From Nitrospirota bacterium (lineage in GTDB: Bacteria; Nitrospirota; Thermodesulfovibrionia; Thermodesulfovibrionales; UBA9159), in assembly GCA_023475105.1 (NCBI GenBank), contig JAMCWJ010000025.1, positions 1 to 41,288 of the forward strand: 41,288 bases of DNA, given 5' to 3'. Shown here in pieces: positions 25,938 through 33,524 of the stretch (its first letter is position 1; every line of letters begins with the position of its first letter). The notes beneath the pieces were generated by a model, which searched no databases, was not told the DNA's origin, and worked only from the letters and a program-made list of their open reading frames with translations. The position numbers and the translations under genes are program-made.

Positions 25938-27647
25938 TCAATGGTTCTTGTGCGCGAACCGGATCACGACTCTGTAGGTGCCCCCGTCCCGGTCGTCCTT
26001 TTGCTGCCACCCTACGATTCCTTTCCTGTGCTTTCTGCCGTCGCTGAATGTGACCGTGCTGCCCTGCGCGAGGGGCCTGTCGGTGAGGACGCACATGCCG
26101 GCATCGCTTATATCTTCGATCTCGGCGGTGAGCAGCATGTTCTTCGAGCCGCCGCCGGTTACGCTCAGGACGCACGTGAGCGGCCTCGAGGACCGCTCCC
26201 CTGTGGAACTCTGCCTCTCCCTCCGCAGATCCTCCCATTCCTCATCATTCCCGAAGAGCTTCTCATAGGTGGGGGGATCGTGCTTTCTCAGACAGTCGGG
26301 ACATATTCCGTGGGTGAAGGAAGCGTCGGAATGCTCCTGGATATAGGTCTCCACTTTCTTCCAGTAGCCGCTGTCTTCCCGGATCTTTTTGCACCAGGCG
26401 CACATAGGAATCAGTCCTTTTAATGTCTTGATATTCGCGAGCGCGGCCTGAAGCTCGCAGATAAGTTTCTCCCGTTCCCTCTCGGCCCACTTTCGCTCAC
26501 TGATGTCCTCGATCATGGCGATGGCAGAAAGCGCCGTGCCTTCCCTGTCGCGTATTGCGGCCGCAGTGAAGTTGGTCCAGAGGGTCTTGCCGTCCTTCCT
26601 GACGCACCGTTTTTCCAGATGAAAGAGAGGGCCCTCTTCCTGAAACAGCAGGCCTGTCAGTTTTGTGCCTGCCTCGATATCCTCGGGGTGCGTCCACTCT
26701 TCAATATCCTTGCCTACGAGTTCCTGTTCGGTATAGTCCAGCATCTCGCATAACGCCTTGTTCACCCTGAGAACCTTGCAGCCCGGATCGGCGATGATCA
26801 TACCGAGAGGACCGTCTTCGAATATTCTGCGGAACCGCTCCTCACTCTCCCTCAGCCTTTCTTCCATCTGTTTCCGCTCGGTGATGTCTCTGACCGCCTC
26901 GATACCCGCGATGATCTCCCCTGTCGAATCCCTGAGAGGTGAGGCGGAAATCTCGTAATAGCGTACGCCCTTGTCGGTGACCCTCGATTGTTCTTCCTTG
27001 TGTATCTTTCCATCTCGAAAGGACATGGCGAGATGGCACTGATCGCACAGCCGGTCCCTGCGCTGATACGCCTTGTAGCATTTTTCTCCGATATGGTGAC
27101 CGACCATCCTTTTGTGAACCTCGTTCTGATAGAGGATCGTGTAGTCGGTATCCTGAACGCTTATCCCGTCTCCGATAGCAGTGATAATCGCCTCCGACTT
27201 GGCCCTTTCGGCCTGAGTCTGCATCGTCGCCTCCTTCAGGAGTTCTTCGGCTTTTCCGCGGTCGGTGACGTCGCGGGAATTCACCACGATACCGGTAATC
27301 AGAGGGTTATGAATCTGGTTGCTGCCCGTGGCCTCGACCAGCCGCCATGAACCGTCCTTGTGGCGGACCCGGAACTCCGCGGACAGCGAAACGGCAGGGT
27401 CGCGGATGATACGGTCAAAGGCTTCCCGGGCGCAGTCGAGATCGTCAGGGTGGATCGTCTCGAAGGCGTTCCTGCCGGTCAGTTCATCCGGGGCATATCC
27501 CAGCACTCGCTCGATCGAAGGGCTTTCGTACCGGACGGTCCCGTCGGTTTCGAGCACGGTGATGATGTCGGATGAGTTTTGGATCAGGGCGTAGAAGAGG
27601 TCCTTGCCCTTAAACATACTGTTCCCGTCAGCCTTTTCTCTTTCCAT
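25938..27647 (-). CDS. PAS-sensor protein with zinc-ribbon-like linker and PilZ-like C-terminus
   Basis: The 569-residue protein has three PAS domains: about 15-130; about 148-258, with C190, C201 and C204; and about 268-385. A four-cysteine segment follows, with C416 and C419 in MCAWCKK and C449 and C452 in GICPDCLRKH, probably a zinc site. The C-terminal domain (about 485-569) carries the PilZ sequence DISDAGM (D512, S514, G517), suggesting cyclic-di-GMP binding. The usual RxxxR is not clean: only RSSR (485-488) is seen. No kinase or HTH is present, so output must be by protein contact. The first ATG (27647) has no Shine-Dalgarno; an in-frame ATG ten codons later is an alternative. Confidence 0.87.
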   Translation of the reverse strand: MEREKADGNSMFKGKDLFYALIQNSSDIITVLETDGTVRYESPSIERVLGYAPDELTGRNAFETIHPDDLDCAREAFDRIIRDPAVSLSAEFRVRHKDGSWRLVEATGSNQIHNPLITGIVVNSRDVTDRGKAEELLKEATMQTQAERAKSEAIITAIGDGISVQDTDYTILYQNEVHKRMVGHHIGEKCYKAYQRRDRLCDQCHLAMSFRDGKIHKEEQSRVTDKGVRYYEISASPLRDSTGEIIAGIEAVRDITERKQMEERLRESEERFRRIFEDGPLGMIIADPGCKVLRVNKALCEMLDYTEQELVGKDIEEWTHPEDIEAGTKLTGLLFQEEGPLFHLEKRCVRKDGKTLWTNFTAAAIRDREGTALSAIAMIEDISERKWAEREREKLICELQAALANIKTLKGLIPMCAWCKKIREDSGYWKKVETYIQEHSDASFTHGICPDCLRKHDPPTYEKLFGNDEEWEDLRRERQSSTGERSSRPLTCVLSVTGGGSKNMLLTAEIEDISDAGMCVLTDRPLAQGSTVTFSDGRKHRKGIVGWQQKDDRDGGTYRVVIRFAHKNH

Positions 27648-27952
27648 TTCAAAAATGCCGAACAGAACAAAGCAAAGCCTGTGCCAGCGGGCTGAGCAGG
27701 GGAGAACATCGTTTTTCGTTCTACGTAGGGGGCTTAGAAAACGCCGGTTGTGCGGCGCAATCCTTAGCGGCCGTGACTGCGGTCAAATGACGGCGTCAGC
27801 CGGTGAAATTCCCGTCGATACGTCCAAGGGTGAGAGGGTTCATCGGGCAGAAGGTCGGGACGCCGCGATCGGCGGATACGAAGAAGGCCGGGAGGAATCT
27901 CTTTCATCGGACGTCCGGCCGGAAGAGCAAGCGACAGGCAGCATATGCCGGC
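27648..27952. other. 305-base gap between proB and the PAS/PilZ gene, no gene seen
   Basis: Both flanking genes are on the minus strand. I found no tRNA fold, no convincing frame, no terminator with U-tract, and no clear promoter pair for the PAS/PilZ gene. proA, often downstream of proB, is absent here. A short palindrome GGACGTCC occurs near 27908. Confidence 0.5.
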
Positions 27953-29050
27953 TCACAACAGTGCCAGGTTGTCCCGGTGAATGACTTCGTCGGAATAACG
28001 ATACCCGAGAATACTTTCAATCTCGGAGGTTTTCTTCCCCTTTATCTTCTCTATCTCGGCCGAGGAATAGTTCGTGAGTCCCTTGGCGATACGGTTTCCC
28101 CCTGTGTCGATACAGTATACGGCATCACCCGCCTCGAAGCTTCCCGTAAGCGCGACGATCCCCGAAGGGAGCAGGCTTCTGCCTTTCTGTGTCAACGCCT
28201 TTGCCGCACCGTCATCGACAACGATGCTTCCTTTTGTCCTGCACGCGTATGCGATCCACCCCTTTTTCGAAGAGAGTCTGCCCTCTCGCGGTCTGAACTC
28301 GGTGCCGAGAGAAACTCCGCTGAGCAGTGAAGAGACAGGGGCGTTCCTCCTCCCGTTCACGATGTTTACGGTGATGCCGTGTCGCATAGCCCTTTTTGCG
28401 GCGAGGAGCTTCGAGAGCATGCCGCCTGTGCCGACAGCGGAACCTGCGCCGCCTGCCTTTTCCTCGATCTCCGGCGTGATCTCTTCGACGACCTTGATGA
28501 GCCTTGCCTCGGGATTTGTTGCCGGGTTGTCGCTGAAGAGGCCTTCCACATCTGAAAGGATTATGAACCTCTCCGCATCGATGAGGCCTGCAACGAGCGA
28601 GGCGAGGTGGTCGTTGTCGCCGAATCGTATCTCGTCCGTCGCAACGGTGTCATTTTCATTGATGATCGGCGTAATGCCGTACGAAAGCAGGGTGATGAGG
28701 GTGTTCCGCGAATTGATATATCTCTTCCGGTCGGCGAAATCATCGCGGGTCAGGAGCACCTGGGCAACCTTTCCGCCGTGGACGTTGAAGCATTTTTCGT
28801 AGGCCCACATAAGACTGCTTTGGCCTATCGCGGCGGCCGCCTGCTTCAGGACGATGTCTTTCGGTTTTTCCTTGAGATCGAGTTTTTGCATCCCCGCCGC
28901 GACCGCCCCGGAAGAGACGACCACCACTTCATGGCCGGCGTGCTTCACCGCCGCGATATCTTCGGAGATCGATTGTATCCTTTCCAGGTCGAGACCGTTG
29001 TCTTTGCAGGTGAGGATGTTGCTCCCTATCTTTATCACAAGCCTTTTCAT
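27953..29050 (-). CDS. proB: glutamate 5-kinase
   Basis: ProB phosphorylates glutamate in the first step of proline synthesis. The 365-residue product has an amino-acid kinase domain (KIGSNIL near the start, VVVVSSGAVAAGM, GITPIINENDTVATDEIRFGDND, GTGGMLSKLLAAK) and a C-terminal PUA domain (about 275-365), the full-length bacterial form. Its ATG lies 33 bases after the obgE stop, so the two are probably co-transcribed. proA is not adjacent. Confidence 0.97.
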   Translation of the reverse strand: MKRLVIKIGSNILTCKDNGLDLERIQSISEDIAAVKHAGHEVVVVSSGAVAAGMQKLDLKEKPKDIVLKQAAAAIGQSSLMWAYEKCFNVHGGKVAQVLLTRDDFADRKRYINSRNTLITLLSYGITPIINENDTVATDEIRFGDNDHLASLVAGLIDAERFIILSDVEGLFSDNPATNPEARLIKVVEEITPEIEEKAGGAGSAVGTGGMLSKLLAAKRAMRHGITVNIVNGRRNAPVSSLLSGVSLGTEFRPREGRLSSKKGWIAYACRTKGSIVVDDGAAKALTQKGRSLLPSGIVALTGSFEAGDAVYCIDTGGNRIAKGLTNYSSAEIEKIKGKKTSEIESILGYRYSDEVIHRDNLALL

Positions 29051-29083
29051 CTGATTTTTCCCCGCAAATGCAATCGCCGCTTC

Positions 29084-30091
29084 CTATTTCGTTCCAGGCG
29101 ACTGCAATTTCGATGCGACATATCGCACAAGTTCCTTCACCCCGCGGCCGGTGGCGGCGGATAGCGCAAAGAAAACAACGGCACTATTTTTACAGTAATC
29201 CGAAAGTCTGTCAAGTTTGTCCCTGTCCGCTATGTCGAGCTTTGTCGCGACGACCATCTGCGGCTTTTCGAGAAGCGCTGCACTATAGAGTTCGAGCTCC
29301 TTGTTTATCCTCTCCAGGTTCTCTACCGGGTCGCCGGGCGACGTCTCCGATATATCGACCAGATGCAAGAGTACCGAGGTCCTTTCGACATGCCGGAGGA
29401 ACTGAAACCCGAGGCCTGCGCCGGTATGCGCCCCCTCGATAAGTCCGGGGATGTCGGCAACTACAAAGCTTCTGAAGTCTTCGAGTTTCACGACGCCGAG
29501 GTTCGGCTCGAGCGTGGTAAAGGGGTAATCCGCAATCTTCGGCTTCGCAGCCGAGATCACCGAAATGAGCGTGGACTTGCCCGCATTCGGAAGTCCGATC
29601 AACCCGACGTCGGCAAGGAGTTTCAGCTCGATGACGAGCGTTTTCTCATCGCCCTGCTCTCCCGGCTGGGCGTATCTCGGCGCCTGCCGTACGGCGGTCG
29701 CAAAATGCGCGTTCCCGAGGCCGCCCCTGCCGCCCTTTGCGGCAATTACCTCTTCGCCTCCGGCATCGAGGTCGGCAAGAATCTCGCCGGTCGCTTCATC
29801 CTTAACGAGCGTTCCTACGGGGACCGGAATAACGAGGTCAACCCCGTCCCTGCCGTGCATGTTCTTGCCCATGCCGTGTTGTCCCCTCTTTGCTTTGTAC
29901 TGCCGCTGATAGCGGAGATCGAGCAGGGTATTCAACTGGTCTGACGCCTTGATGATTACATTCCCTCCCCTGCCTCCGTCTCCGCCGTTGGGTCCGCCCT
30001 TCGGGACATACTTTTCTCTCCGAAAGCTGACACAGCCCCTGCCGCCGTCGCCGGCCTTTACATGGATTTTTACGTAATCAACAAACTGCAT
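29084..30091 (-). CDS. obgE: GTPase Obg
   Basis: Obg is an essential ribosome-associated GTPase involved in 50S assembly and stress control. The 335-residue protein has the glycine-rich OBG fold (1-157, with VKAGDGGRGCVSFRREKYVPKGGP) and a G domain with P-loop GLPNAGKS (166-173), DIPG, and a TKLD guanine-specificity motif. The variable C-terminal OCT domain is absent, as in many short Obg proteins. The Shine-Dalgarno is weak; a small upstream frame with a strong Shine-Dalgarno overlaps its start. A terminator at 30488-30516 separates it from rplU-rpmA, so it needs its own promoter in 30092-30487. Confidence 0.97.
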   Translation of the reverse strand: MQFVDYVKIHVKAGDGGRGCVSFRREKYVPKGGPNGGDGGRGGNVIIKASDQLNTLLDLRYQRQYKAKRGQHGMGKNMHGRDGVDLVIPVPVGTLVKDEATGEILADLDAGGEEVIAAKGGRGGLGNAHFATAVRQAPRYAQPGEQGDEKTLVIELKLLADVGLIGLPNAGKSTLISVISAAKPKIADYPFTTLEPNLGVVKLEDFRSFVVADIPGLIEGAHTGAGLGFQFLRHVERTSVLLHLVDISETSPGDPVENLERINKELELYSAALLEKPQMVVATKLDIADRDKLDRLSDYCKNSAVVFFALSAATGRGVKELVRYVASKLQSPGTK

Positions 30092-30149
30092 ATGTTTCTC
30101 TTGCTCGCTTTCTTCGTGACTTACTAATGAGGTCGAAAGAAAGCGACAT
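30078..30149 (-). CDS. possible 23-residue upstream ORF overlapping the obgE start
   Basis: On the minus strand TAGGAGGAG directly precedes an ATG at 30147-30149. The frame encodes 23 residues, beginning MSLSFDLISK and rich in Arg/Lys, and ends at a TGA (30078-30080) eleven bases inside obgE. obgE itself has a poor Shine-Dalgarno, so translational coupling is possible. With no homology known it may equally be chance. Confidence 0.25.
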   Translation of the reverse strand: MSLSFDLISKSRRKRARETYAVC

Positions 30150-30162
30150 CTCCTCCTATTCC

Positions 30163-30244
30163 GTCATTCCGGCATGTCCGGTCCCGCCTAGGGATTTCTT
30201 TGTTTTCAGAGAGATTCCCGACGCGCTTCGCTTGCGTGAATGAC
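30163..30244. repeat. short element with GTCATTC/GAATGAC ends
   Basis: The segment opens with GTCATTCCGGCATGTCCGG and closes with GAATGAC, so its 7-base ends are exact inverted copies. The opening is nearly the same as at 41169-41186 (one base differs in GTCATTCCGGCnTGTCCGG). It carries no gene. It lies in the 444-base gap between rpmA and obgE. Confidence 0.5.
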
Positions 30245-30289
30245 ACATGGTGCTCTTTTACTTATGACCTCCTTAGTAATTATACTCCT

Positions 30290-30415
30290 AGCAGGGTTAA
30301 GAAGACCTCCGCGCCCCTTTTCGAAAGAGGGAGCTGTTCCTCCCTTTGCAGCCTCAGGCGAATCGCCGGTGTAAGGAAAGAAAGCTCTTCGATGGTATAG
30401 GGGGGATTTTACAGG
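30290..30415. repeat. probable decayed dispersed repeat
   Basis: This part of the rpmA-obgE gap contains AGGGAG-CTGTTC-CTCCCT and CCCCTTTTCGAAAGAGGG-like runs and ends in GGGGGGATTTTA. This resembles the C-rich/G-rich inverted repeats scattered in many environmental genomes. Minus-strand TATAAT and AAGGAGG occur near 30269-30284, with no start codon at a suitable distance. I see no gene here. Confidence 0.3.
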
Positions 30416-30487
30416 CCAGCGGCGCCATCGATATGGGAGTAACCGCAAAAACCGGAAGACAGTGATCGTTGTCCGGGCTCTGAAAAC

Positions 30488-30516
30488 AAAAAAGGCGGTT
30501 TTTTGCCGCCTTTTTT
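30488..30516. terminator. strong bidirectional intrinsic terminator after rpmA
   Basis: AAAAAAGGCGG (30488-30498) and CCGCCTTTTTT (30506-30516) form a stem with a 7-base loop and a T-run on either strand. It lies 19 bases beyond the rpmA stop on the minus strand, so it ends the rplU-rpmA transcript. Confidence 0.9.
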
Positions 30517-30535
30517 GTATTTTGCAAGAACAGAT

Positions 30536-30811
30536 CTAACTCGTGGTTCTCTGCTCCGCTGACGGATATACGCTTATCTTCAGGCGATCCCTGTCCTTCC
30601 TCTCGAAAGTCACGACACCGTCTACCAGGGCAAAAAGGGTGTCGTCCCTTCCTTTGCCCACATTATTGCCCGGATGGAACCTGGTGCCTCTCTGCCTCAC
30701 AAGAATATTGCCGGCGCGGACCAGCTGACCGCCGAATCTTTTTACTCCGAGCCGCTGCGCCTGGCTGTCGCGGCCGTTTCTCGAACTTCCCACACCTTTC
30801 TTATGCGCCAT
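30536..30811 (-). CDS. rpmA: 50S ribosomal protein L27
   Basis: This 91-residue basic protein sits near the peptidyl-transferase centre. It shows the family opening [28 protein letters not shown] and then [29 protein letters not shown]. There is no N-terminal extension of the kind cleaved in Firmicutes. It begins two bases after rplU, and the pair is closed by an intrinsic terminator. Confidence 0.98.
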   Translation of the reverse strand: MAHKKGVGSSRNGRDSQAQRLGVKRFGGQLVRAGNILVRQRGTRFHPGNNVGKGRDDTLFALVDGVVTFERKDRDRLKISVYPSAEQRTTS

Positions 30812-30813
30812 CT

Positions 30814-31131
30814 CTATCCTCCAAAACTGATTTCTGTGATCTTCAGGGTGGTAAAGGGCTGTCTGTGGCCCCTCAGCTTTTCGTACACCCTTCTCGGCCT
30901 TTTCTTGTAGATGAGAACCTTTTTCCCTTTTCCCGCTCCGACGACTTCAGCCTTGACTTCGGCGCCCTGCACATACGGGGTCCCCACGACCGTCTTTGCC
31001 CCGTCGACCACTGCAACTACTCTTTCCACAGAGAGAACCGCTCCGGGTTCTGAGGAGATCAGGTCCACTTTTACCGTATCGCCCTGAGAAACCCTGTACT
31101 GTTTCCCGCCTGTCTCTATGATCGCGTACAT
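30814..31131 (-). CDS. rplU: 50S ribosomal protein L21
   Basis: The 105-residue protein opens with [18 protein letters not shown] and contains [27 protein letters not shown], both diagnostic of L21. A strong Shine-Dalgarno GGAGGTGA lies at 31141-31148 (minus strand). It is first in the rplU-rpmA unit, with its own promoter. Confidence 0.98.
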   Translation of the reverse strand: MYAIIETGGKQYRVSQGDTVKVDLISSEPGAVLSVERVVAVVDGAKTVVGTPYVQGAEVKAEVVGAGKGKKVLIYKKRPRRVYEKLRGHRQPFTTLKITEISFGG

Positions 31132-31158
31132 AATTATATGTCACCTCCAGAGACCAAT

Positions 31159-31188
31159 ATTAAACACCATACACTGCAAAAAAGTCAA
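31159..31188 (-). promoter_or_regulatory. promoter of rplU-rpmA
   Basis: On the minus strand TTGACT (31183-31188), an 18-base spacer, and TTTAAT (31159-31164) form a good promoter. The start site near 31152 leaves a leader of about 20 bases carrying the Shine-Dalgarno. The leader is too short for an L21/L20-type autoregulatory RNA. Confidence 0.6.
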
Positions 31189-31269
31189 CTTTTTCCCGAG
31201 CCTACCGGCCGGCCGGGGTTCGGACGAGGTCTCGGGCTGAATCGCCCGGAGGGGTTTTCTTCCCGCTGT

Positions 31270-31298
31270 TTGACTAATTACGCACGGTGGTTTATAGT
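31270..31298 (+). promoter_or_regulatory. promoter of yicC operon, suggesting a leaderless mRNA
   Basis: TTGACT (31270-31275), a 17-base spacer, and TATAGT (31293-31298) are close to consensus. The start site is expected near 31305, two bases before the yicC ATG at 31307, and no Shine-Dalgarno fits. Confidence 0.65.
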
Positions 31299-31306
31299 TA
31301 ACTCCT

Positions 31307-32155
31307 ATGAAACAGAGCATGACGGGCTTCGGCTCTGCCGGCGCCGGTTCTTTTAAGGTTGAGATTCGCTCGGTAAACCACAGGTTTCTGGATATATCCG
31401 TGAAGATTCCCCAGAACCTGAGCCAGCACGAAATGCCTCTCCGCACCATGGTGAGGGAGCGGTTTTCGAGAGGCCGGTTCGATATTCTGGTAACCGTGGT
31501 CAATGAGGGCAATCTCAGGGTGAAGATCAACAGGGATCTCGTAAGGGAACTCTACGAGGCATTGCGCGTCATCAAGGACGAATTGTCGCTGTCCGACTCT
31601 ATAGGCATTCAGACGCTCGCGGGGTTCAGGGAACTCATCCTGACGGAAGAGGTGGAGTACAGCGCCGAATCCCTGTATGCCGCTGCCGGGGGCGCCATCG
31701 AAAACCTGCTCGCGATGCGCAGAAGAGAGGGCGAGGCCGTTGCCGCGGACATCAGGGCGCGACTGGAGGTTCTGGAAGGGCTGAACAGAGAGGTGATATC
31801 TCTCTGCCCCGAGGTCGTGAGCGAGAAGAGGAAAAAACTTCTGGAAAGGTTCTCGGGACTGTTCGCCGAGATGAGGTTCGACGAGAACAGAGTACTTCAG
31901 GAAGCAGCACTCCTGGCGGAAAAGGCGGACATTACCGAGGAAACCACGAGGATCGGCTCGCATATCGCGCAGATGAAGAAAATTCTCTCCGATGGTGATA
32001 CAATAGGGAGAAAGGCCGAATTTCTCCTTCAGGAGCTGAACAGGGAGGCGAATACCATCGCCTCGAAAGCCGACGATTTCAGGATATCAGCCCTGGCAGT
32101 AGAGATGAAAGCGGAACTCGAGAAGATGCGCGAACAGGCCCAGAATATTCAGTAG
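31307..32155 (+). CDS. yicC: YicC/YloC-family endoribonuclease
   Basis: The 282-residue protein has the family N-terminus [31 protein letters not shown] (YicC-like N domain, about 1-155) and the C-terminal DUF1732 domain (about 200-282). The latter has [14 protein letters not shown] and [20 protein letters not shown]. Members are RNases linked to RNA turnover in E. coli and Bacillus. Key acidic residues in the C-terminal region are kept. It heads the conserved unit yicC-remA-gmk-rpoZ-coaBC and appears to start without a leader. Confidence 0.95.
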   Translation: MKQSMTGFGSAGAGSFKVEIRSVNHRFLDISVKIPQNLSQHEMPLRTMVRERFSRGRFDILVTVVNEGNLRVKINRDLVRELYEALRVIKDELSLSDSIGIQTLAGFRELILTEEVEYSAESLYAAAGGAIENLLAMRRREGEAVAADIRARLEVLEGLNREVISLCPEVVSEKRKKLLERFSGLFAEMRFDENRVLQEAALLAEKADITEETTRIGSHIAQMKKILSDGDTIGRKAEFLLQELNREANTIASKADDFRISALAVEMKAELEKMREQAQNIQ

Positions 32156-32184
32156 AAAGAGCCGGATTAAACCTGGAGGGGAAA

Positions 32185-32499
32185 ATGAAAAAGGGAGATA
32201 TCAGTCCGATACTTGTGAACATAGGTTTCGGCAACGTCGTGTCTGCAGCGAGGGTTATCGCCGTCGTTACTCCCGGTTCGTCTCCTATGAAGCGACTGAG
32301 GGAAGAGGCAAAGAAGAGGGGGAAACTCGTGGACGCTACCGAAGGGCGAAGGACGCGTTCCATTATCATCACCGACAGCGACCATATCATATTGAGCGCC
32401 CTTCAGGCGGAGACGATAACTCAGAGATTCGTGGAAGGCAGAGAGGAGGAGCCGCAAAAAAGCGAGAAGAGTCCGGTGAACAAAGGTGAGGAAGTCTAG
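32185..32499 (+). CDS. remA: RemA-like regulator (DUF370)
   Basis: The 104-residue protein matches the DUF370/RemA family: [62 protein letters not shown]. RemA in Bacillus is a DNA-binding activator of biofilm genes; in other phyla the role is not established. The C-terminal 20 residues are an extra charged tail. The ATG follows GGAGGGG. It lies between yicC and gmk, the standard place for this gene, and overlaps gmk by 14 bases. Confidence 0.92.
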   Translation: MKKGDISPILVNIGFGNVVSAARVIAVVTPGSSPMKRLREEAKKRGKLVDATEGRRTRSIIITDSDHIILSALQAETITQRFVEGREEEPQKSEKSPVNKGEEV

Positions 32500-33115
32500 G
32501 GGAAACCTCTTCATCGTGTCCGCACCTTCCGGCGCCGGCAAGACTTCACTCTGCCGGAAGCTTACCTCGGTTCTGCCCAATATCAAGCACGCTGTTTCCT
32601 ATACGACGAGACCTCCCCGTAAAGGAGAAGTGAACGACAGGGACTATACGTTTGTGAGCGAAGAAGAGTTCAAAAGGATGGCGGAGAACGGTGAATTTGC
32701 CGAATGGGCAAGAGTCCACGGCAATCTCTACGGCACGTCCCGGGGGCGGTTGGAAGAGCTGAGGGCTGCGGGCACGGACGTAATTCTCGACATAGACACG
32801 CAGGGGGCAAAGGAGCTCCGGGCGCATTACGATGACGGCGTGTATATCTTTATCCTCCCCCCCTCGCTCGATGCCCTGAGGGAGAGACTCGAAAAACGCA
32901 TGAGTAATTCTCCGAAGGAGATAGAACTGAGGATAAAGAGGGCCTTTGAGGAGATCCGGGACTTTACGGAATACAATTATGTTATTATAAATACGGATTT
33001 CAGCGAGGCCCTGGGGGAACTGAAAGCGATCGTCGTCGCCGAGGACAAGAAGACGAGCAGGATCGATCCCGCGTGGGTGAGAGAAACGTTCAACGTACAG
33101 CCATACAGTGCATAA
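32486..33115 (+). CDS. gmk: guanylate kinase
   Basis: Gmk phosphorylates GMP to GDP. The 209-residue protein has the P-loop [11 protein letters not shown], the GMP-binding [21 protein letters not shown], and [13 protein letters not shown], all intact. It starts with GTG at 32486, 14 bases inside the remA end; the upstream GGTGA is a modest Shine-Dalgarno. The next gene, rpoZ, begins 11 bases after its stop, the gmk-rpoZ pair common to most bacteria. Confidence 0.97.
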   Translation: MRKSRGNLFIVSAPSGAGKTSLCRKLTSVLPNIKHAVSYTTRPPRKGEVNDRDYTFVSEEEFKRMAENGEFAEWARVHGNLYGTSRGRLEELRAAGTDVILDIDTQGAKELRAHYDDGVYIFILPPSLDALRERLEKRMSNSPKEIELRIKRAFEEIRDFTEYNYVIINTDFSEALGELKAIVVAEDKKTSRIDPAWVRETFNVQPYSA

Positions 33116-33125
33116 AGGAGGAACA

Positions 33126-33524
33126 ATGGATCTTATTTCATTACCTGCGGAAGTGGACAAAGAAAAGATAGACGGAAAATACAGGCTTGCGGCCATAGCC
33201 GCCCAGAGGGCGAGGGAACTTTCCCTCGGAGCGAAGCCGAAGATACAGACCAAGGCAAAGAAGGTGACGACGATCGCGATCGAAGAGGCGATCAACAGCA
33301 CCCTCGAGTTCCTCGTGGGAGAGGAGGCGAGAAAGGCGAAGGAAGAGGCGAAGAAATTCGATTACAAGCGGCTCCTCGAGGAAAAGAGGAGAGAAGGCGC
33401 CCCTGAAGACCTTTCCGAACTGGAAAGGGATCTGAAGATCTATCTCCACGAGAAGGAGACGGAGGACAAGAAGGCGCTGGAGGAGCTCTTCACTGAAAAG
33501 TCAGAGGAAGGCGCTGAAGAATAA
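33126..33524 (+). CDS. rpoZ: RNA polymerase omega subunit, with charged C-terminal extension
   Basis: Omega helps assemble the beta' subunit. The conserved part (about 1-72) has DGKYRLAAIAAQRARELSLGAKP and VTTIAIEEAINSTLEFL, typical of RpoZ. The protein is 132 residues, while most omegas are 70-95. The extra 60 or so residues are highly charged, with E/K-rich helices and probable coiled coil. The ATG at 33126 follows AAAGGAGG (33114-33121) by four bases and is preferred over an in-frame ATG at 33108. The end overlaps coaBC. Confidence 0.92.
   Translation: MDLISLPAEVDKEKIDGKYRLAAIAAQRARELSLGAKPKIQTKAKKVTTIAIEEAINSTLEFLVGEEARKAKEEAKKFDYKRLLEEKRREGAPEDLSELERDLKIYLHEKETEDKKALEELFTEKSEEGAEE

Noticed and set aside
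30206-30448. 80-codon gene on the minus strand in the rpmA-obgE gap
   Set aside because: The translation (SFEKGRGGL-like) is typical of dispersed C/G-rich repeats read as protein. There is no ribosome site and no family match.
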